The notes beneath the pieces are model-generated. The model saw nothing but the letters and a program-made list of their open reading frames with translations, made no database searches and was not told the DNA's origin. From positions 1 to 17,396 of the forward strand of contig CALMOR010000111.1 in the NCBI GenBank assembly GCA_937872165.1: a DNA stretch of 17,396 bases. Direction: 5' to 3'. Shown here one piece after another: positions 14,062 to 17,396 of this stretch. Origin of the DNA: an uncultured Burkholderiales bacterium. Lineage in GTDB: Bacteria > Pseudomonadota > Gammaproteobacteria > Burkholderiales > Burkholderiaceae_D. How positions within the stretch are numbered: position 1 is the stretch's first letter; the number at the start of each line of letters is the position of its first letter. The translations under genes and the position numbers were made by a program.

Positions 14062-15360
14062 ATGATGAAGAAGATGTTCCGCGCCACCAACGTCGTCCTG
14101 ATGCTGCTGTGCCTGATGTACTTCATCACCTACCTCGATCGCGTCAACGTGAGCACCGCGGCGGCCGGCTTCTCGAAGGACTTCGATCTCAACAAGACGC
14201 AGATCGGCTTCGTCTTCTCGGCCTTCGCGTATCCGTACCTGATCTTCCAGATCATCGGCGGCTGGGTCAGCGACCGCTTCGGCGCGAAGCGCACGCTGAT
14301 CGCCTGCGGCCTGCTGTGGGCCGGTGCGACGGTCCTGACCGGGCTCGCCGGCGGCCTCGTGTCGCTGCTGGTCGCGCGCGTGCTGCTCGGCCTCGGCGAG
14401 GGAGCGACCTTCCCGGCCGCGACCTCCGCGATGGCGCGCTGGGTCGCCAAGGAGAAGCGGGGTTACGCCCAGGGCATCACGCACGCAGCCGCGCGCATCG
14501 GCAACGCGGTCGCGCCCGGCGTGGTCGTCGCGATCATGGCCGCCTACGGATGGCGCGAGTCGTTCTTCGCTTGCGCGGCGCTGAGCTTCGTGTGGGTGCT
14601 GCTGTGGTGGGCGACCTTCACCGAGAAGCCGGTCGACCATCCGCGCATCACCGTCGAGGAGACGGCCTTCCTGCCGGTGCCGGCGACGACGAAGCCGGCC
14701 GTGCCCTGGGGTCCTCTCTTCAGGCGCATGTGGCCCGTGACCATCGTCTACTTCTGCTACGGCTGGACGCTGTGGCTCTTCCTCAGCTGGATCCCGCAGT
14801 ACTTCCTGCACAGCTACGACCTCGACCTGAAGAAGTCGGCCGTGTTCGCATCGAGCGTCTTCTTCGCCGGCGTCATCGGCGACACGCTCGGCGGCATCGT
14901 CACCGACCGCATCCTCGTCAAGACCGGCAGCCTGCATCGGGCGCGCAGCTGGATGGTGGCGATCTGCATGGGCCTCACGCTGCTCGCGCTGATCCCGATG
15001 ATGTTCACGCACCAGCTCTACGTCTCGCTCGCCTGTCTCTCGGCCGGCTTCTTCTTCGCCGAGATGACGATCGGTCCGATGTGGGCGATCCCGATGGACA
15101 TCGCGCCCGAGTTCTCGGGCACCGCGAGCGGCATGATGAACACCGGCTCGGCGCTGGCCGCGATCATCAGCCCCGTCATCGGCGGTCTGCTGATCGACCG
15201 GACCGGCAACTGGGAGCTGCCGTTTGTCGGCAGCATGATCCTGATGGCGGTCGGCGTCGTGCTGGCGTTCCGCATGCAACCCGAGAGCAGGTTCGATCGC
15301 GGTGCGGCGGCAGAGCCGGTCGTGCCGGTGCGTCCCGTCGTCGCGGCACGGAGGACCTGA
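14062..15360 (+). CDS. MFS transporter, anion:cation symporter (ACS) family
   Basis: The 432-residue integral membrane protein has about 12 hydrophobic segments in two bundles of six. The first helix carries YLDRVNVSTAA (24-34), a hallmark of ACS carriers for organic anions such as hexuronates, tartrate, phthalate and galactonate. Motif A follows TM2 as GGWVSDRFGAKR (66-77), and GLGEGATFPA (110-119) lies in TM4. ACS carriers import anions with H+ or Na+. In this position it probably brings in the acid used by the dehydrogenase and aminotransferase of the module; the exact substrate cannot be read from the sequence. GGAG at 14055-14058 precedes two adjacent ATGs; the second (14065) has the better 6-nt spacing, so the true start may be one codon later. 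Confidence 0.9.
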   Translation: MMKKMFRATNVVLMLLCLMYFITYLDRVNVSTAAAGFSKDFDLNKTQIGFVFSAFAYPYLIFQIIGGWVSDRFGAKRTLIACGLLWAGATVLTGLAGGLVSLLVARVLLGLGEGATFPAATSAMARWVAKEKRGYAQGITHAAARIGNAVAPGVVVAIMAAYGWRESFFACAALSFVWVLLWWATFTEKPVDHPRITVEETAFLPVPATTKPAVPWGPLFRRMWPVTIVYFCYGWTLWLFLSWIPQYFLHSYDLDLKKSAVFASSVFFAGVIGDTLGGIVTDRILVKTGSLHRARSWMVAICMGLTLLALIPMMFTHQLYVSLACLSAGFFFAEMTIGPMWAIPMDIAPEFSGTASGMMNTGSALAAIISPVIGGLLIDRTGNWELPFVGSMILMAVGVVLAFRMQPESRFDRGAAAEPVVPVRPVVAARRT

Positions 15361-15379
15361 ACCGCCGCGCGCCGTTGCG

Positions 15380-15395
15380 GGCCCGACGCCGGGCC
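15380..15395. terminator. Weak hairpin after the ACS carrier gene
   Basis: GGCCCG at 15380-15385 pairs with CGGGCC at 15390-15395 around a 4-nt loop, 19 nt after the stop of the carrier gene. It may end the aminotransferase-carrier transcript. No T-run follows. The rest of the 206-bp gap to 15566 shows no clear gene; a 28-codon Arg-rich frame at 15458-15544 is not convincing. Confidence 0.3.
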
Positions 15396-15566
15396 GAGGA
15401 GCGCGAGCCCGCCCGCAGTCGCCCGGTCGAGAAAGCTCCGCTGAGTCCGTACCGCCGATGAACGTCGTTCGGCGTCGGCTTCTCCGGCGCCCGCCGTCTC
15501 GTCGCCCTCGAGCTGCTGCGGACGTGCCGAGCCGATCGACGTGACGATCGAAGGCATCATGCGGCG

Positions 15567-16988
15567 ATGACGGTCACCACCGACATCCCCGCACGTCTCG
15601 ACCGCCTCTCGTGGTCGCGCTTCCACACGCTGGTCGTCGTCGCGCTCGGCATCACCTGGATCCTCGACGGCATCGAGGTCACGCTCGCCGGGGCCGTGGC
15701 GGGCGCGTTGAAGACGAGCCCGCAACTCCACCTGTCCAACGCCGACGTCGGCTTCGCAGCGAGCGCATACCTCGCCGGAGCGGTGGGCGGGGCTTTGCTC
15801 TTCGGATGGCTGACCGACCGCCTCGGACGCCGCCGGCTGTTCTTCGTCACGCTCTTCGTCTACATCGCGGCGACCGCGGCCACCGCCTTCTCGTGGGACC
15901 TCGCGAGCTTCGCGCTCTTCCGTTTCCTGACCGGGGCCGGCATCGGCGGCGAGTACACGGCGATCAACTCGACCATCCAGGAACTGACGCCGGCACGGGT
16001 GCGCGGTCGCACCGACCTCGCGATCAACGGCAGCTTCTGGCTCGGGGCGGCCGCCGGCGCCGCCGGCTCGATCGTGCTGCTCGACCCGGCGCTCCTCGGT
16101 CCCGACCTCGGATGGCGCGCGTGCTTCGGGATCGGCGCGGTGCTCGGACTCGCGATCGTCGGCATGCGCGTATGGATTCCCGAGAGCCCGCGCTGGCTGA
16201 TGCTGAGGGGACGGCTCGACGAGGCCGAGGCGATCGTCGCCGACATCGAACGGCGCGCCGGCGCCGCACCGCCCTCCGGACCGCTGAAGACGCTGACGCT
16301 GACGCCGCGCGACCGTACCCCGCTCCGCGCGATCGTCGATGCGCTCGTCCGCGTCCATCGTCGTCGCTCGCTGGTCGGCCTCGCGCTGATGGCCGCGCAG
16401 GCGTTCTTCTACAACGCGATCTTCTTCACCTACGCGCTGGTGCTGACCGACTTCTACGGCGTCGAGAGCGACCGGGTCGGCTGGTACATCCTGCCGTTCG
16501 CGGTCGGCAACGTCGCGGGACCGCTGCTGCTCGGTCCGCTCTTCGACAGCATCGGCCGACGCACGATGATCGCCGCGACCTACGCGATCTCCGGCGTGCT
16601 GCTCGCGGTCAGCGGCTGGCTCTTCGTCGTCGGCGCGTTCGACGCGACCACGCAGACCATCGCCTGGAGCGTCATCTTCTTCTTCGCGTCGGCCGCGGCG
16701 AGCTCGGCCTATCTGACGGTCAGCGAGACCTTCCCGCTCGAGATCCGTGCGCTCGCGATCGCGGCCTTCTACGCGATCGGCACCGGGCTCGGCGGCATCG
16801 CCGGGCCGCTGGTGTTCGGGGCACTGATCGACACCGGCTCGCGCCCCCGGGTGCTGCTCGGCTACCTGCTCGGCGCGTCGCTGATGATCGCGGCCGCGGT
16901 CGTCCAGGCGATCTGGGGCGTCGCGTCGGAACGTCGCTCGCTGGAGGACGTGGCGACGCCGCTCGGCGCGACGACGGAGGGCGGCTGA
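15567..16988 (+). CDS. MFS transporter, sugar-porter / metabolite-H+ symporter like
   Basis: The 473-residue membrane protein has about 12 hydrophobic helices and a central cytoplasmic loop (about 205-265). It carries Asp34 in TM1 (WILDGIEVTL), motif A GWLTDRLGRRR after TM2 (80-90), GAGIGGEY in TM4 (123-130), and PESPRWL after TM6 (205-211), the signature shared by sugar porters and aromatic-acid/metabolite symporters. A second motif-A-like DSIGRR lies in the C-terminal half. It is clearly of a different subfamily from the ACS carrier upstream, and the substrate is unknown. The ATG at 15567 is preceded by a modest GAAGG (15550-15554) at a long 12-nt distance, so the start is less certain. It is separated by 206 bp from the catabolic module and converges with the UvrA-type gene, 13 nt apart. 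Confidence 0.88.
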   Translation: MTVTTDIPARLDRLSWSRFHTLVVVALGITWILDGIEVTLAGAVAGALKTSPQLHLSNADVGFAASAYLAGAVGGALLFGWLTDRLGRRRLFFVTLFVYIAATAATAFSWDLASFALFRFLTGAGIGGEYTAINSTIQELTPARVRGRTDLAINGSFWLGAAAGAAGSIVLLDPALLGPDLGWRACFGIGAVLGLAIVGMRVWIPESPRWLMLRGRLDEAEAIVADIERRAGAAPPSGPLKTLTLTPRDRTPLRAIVDALVRVHRRRSLVGLALMAAQAFFYNAIFFTYALVLTDFYGVESDRVGWYILPFAVGNVAGPLLLGPLFDSIGRRTMIAATYAISGVLLAVSGWLFVVGAFDATTQTIAWSVIFFFASAAASSAYLTVSETFPLEIRALAIAAFYAIGTGLGGIAGPLVFGALIDTGSRPRVLLGYLLGASLMIAAAVVQAIWGVASERRSLEDVATPLGATTEGG

Positions 16989-17001
16989 TCCGTTCGCCTC
17001 G

Positions 17002-17396
17002 TCAGGTCGGCCCGTCGCAGCCGGCACGTCGAAGATACGGCGCGGTGCGGCTGCCGGCCGCGGACGCGACCACCGACGGCGCACCGAAGGCCACGACGCG
17101 GCCGCCCTCGTCGCCGGCGCCGGGACCGATGTCGATCACCCAGTCGCTCCGCGCGACCACGCGCATCTCGTGCTCGACGACGACGACCGTGTTGCCTGCG
17201 TCGACCAGTGCGTCGAGCTGTCGCATCAACCGGTCGACGTCCGCCGGGTGGAGGCCGGTCGTCGGCTCGTCGAGCACGTAGAGCGTGCGACCGCGCTGCG
17301 CGCGTTGCAGCTCGGTCGCGAGCTTGATGCGCTGTGCCTCGCCGCCCGACAGCTCGGTCGCCGGCTGGCCGAGCCGCAGGTAGCCGAGGCCGATGG
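17002..17396 (-). CDS. UvrA-family excinuclease ATPase, C-terminal fragment (possibly UvrA2-type paralogue)
   Basis: The last 131 codons are visible; the gene continues past the right edge. The segment starts in IGLGYLRLGQPATELSGGEAQ, containing the ABC signature of the second ATPase domain, then has Walker B LYVLDEPTTGLHP, the switch His in VVVVEHEM, and the UvrA end DWVIDIGPGAGDEGGRVVAFG. UvrA recognises DNA lesions for nucleotide excision repair with UvrB and UvrC. Compared with housekeeping UvrA, the segment has LHPADVDRL instead of LHFxDIxxL, VEHEM instead of IEHNL, and a short end (APYLRRAGCDGPT), all more usual in the UvrA2 or UvrA-like class found in high-GC genomes and antibiotic clusters. 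The family is certain, the subclass not, because the UvrB-binding and zinc regions are off the window. Confidence 0.88.
   Translation of the reverse strand, partial: IGLGYLRLGQPATELSGGEAQRIKLATELQRAQRGRTLYVLDEPTTGLHPADVDRLMRQLDALVDAGNTVVVVEHEMRVVARSDWVIDIGPGAGDEGGRVVAFGAPSVVASAAGSRTAPYLRRAGCDGPT

Noticed and set aside
15458..15544. 28-codon Arg-rich ORF between the two MFS genes
   Set aside because: Very short, no ribosome binding site, composition as expected from random GC-rich DNA.
15018..17084. 688-codon minus-strand frame opposite the second MFS carrier
   Set aside because: Its translation is polar, Arg/Asp/Glu-rich low-complexity sequence; the plus strand carries a complete 12-helix transporter.
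1..17396. CRISPR arrays, insertion sequences, tRNA or rRNA genes
   Set aside because: No regularly spaced repeats, transposase-like proteins, terminal repeats or RNA gene motifs were seen by eye.

Overview
The window looks like chromosomal DNA of a very GC-rich proteobacterium. Burkholderiales (Betaproteobacteria) is the best guess, from the strong G/C preference at third codon positions, a molybdate transporter whose ATPase carries two C-terminal Mop domains, and a CHASE3-type hybrid kinase/CheR/CheB cluster of a kind common in that group. This placement is inference; there is no rRNA or other phylogenetic marker here. I see no mobile element, CRISPR array, tRNA or rRNA.

Region 1 (1-1372, +) is the end of a molybdate uptake operon: the C-terminus of ModB, a possible 37-codon linker ORF, and ModC with a tandem Mop (molbindin) tail. 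That tail has its own Shine-Dalgarno and ATG inside modC. Region 2 (1389-8080, +) starts 16 nt later. It is a signalling cluster: a membrane CHASE3-GAF hybrid histidine kinase with three receivers, a CheR-type methyltransferase, a CheB-type methylesterase without receiver, a receiver-kinase hybrid and a receiver protein. Most genes overlap by a few bases, so translation is probably coupled. The big hybrid kinase is broken: at about 3960 the frame changes between receiver 1 and receiver 2, with roughly 25 residues of linker missing. The upstream frame has no stop through the next 0.8 kb and runs in frame into CheR, so the DNA as given encodes a 1418-residue chimera.

Region 3 (8081-8841) is a 518-bp gap with three notable inverted repeats, then a 61-residue exported peptide gene and hairpins in the convergent intergenic space. 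Region 4 (8842-15360) is a catabolic module. An FCD-type GntR regulator and a large FAD/Fe-S 2-hydroxyacid dehydrogenase (YdiJ/D-2-hydroxyglutarate dehydrogenase type) lie on the minus strand. Diverging from them are a serine-glyoxylate-type aminotransferase and an ACS-family MFS carrier. Two related 15-bp near-palindromes, 64 bp apart in the shared upstream region, are the probable GntR operators. The likely logic is import of a small 2-hydroxy acid, oxidation to a 2-oxo acid such as glyoxylate, then transamination.

Region 5 (15567-17396) holds a second, sugar-porter-like MFS carrier (+) and, convergent with it, the C-terminal 131 residues of a UvrA-family ATPase that runs off the window.
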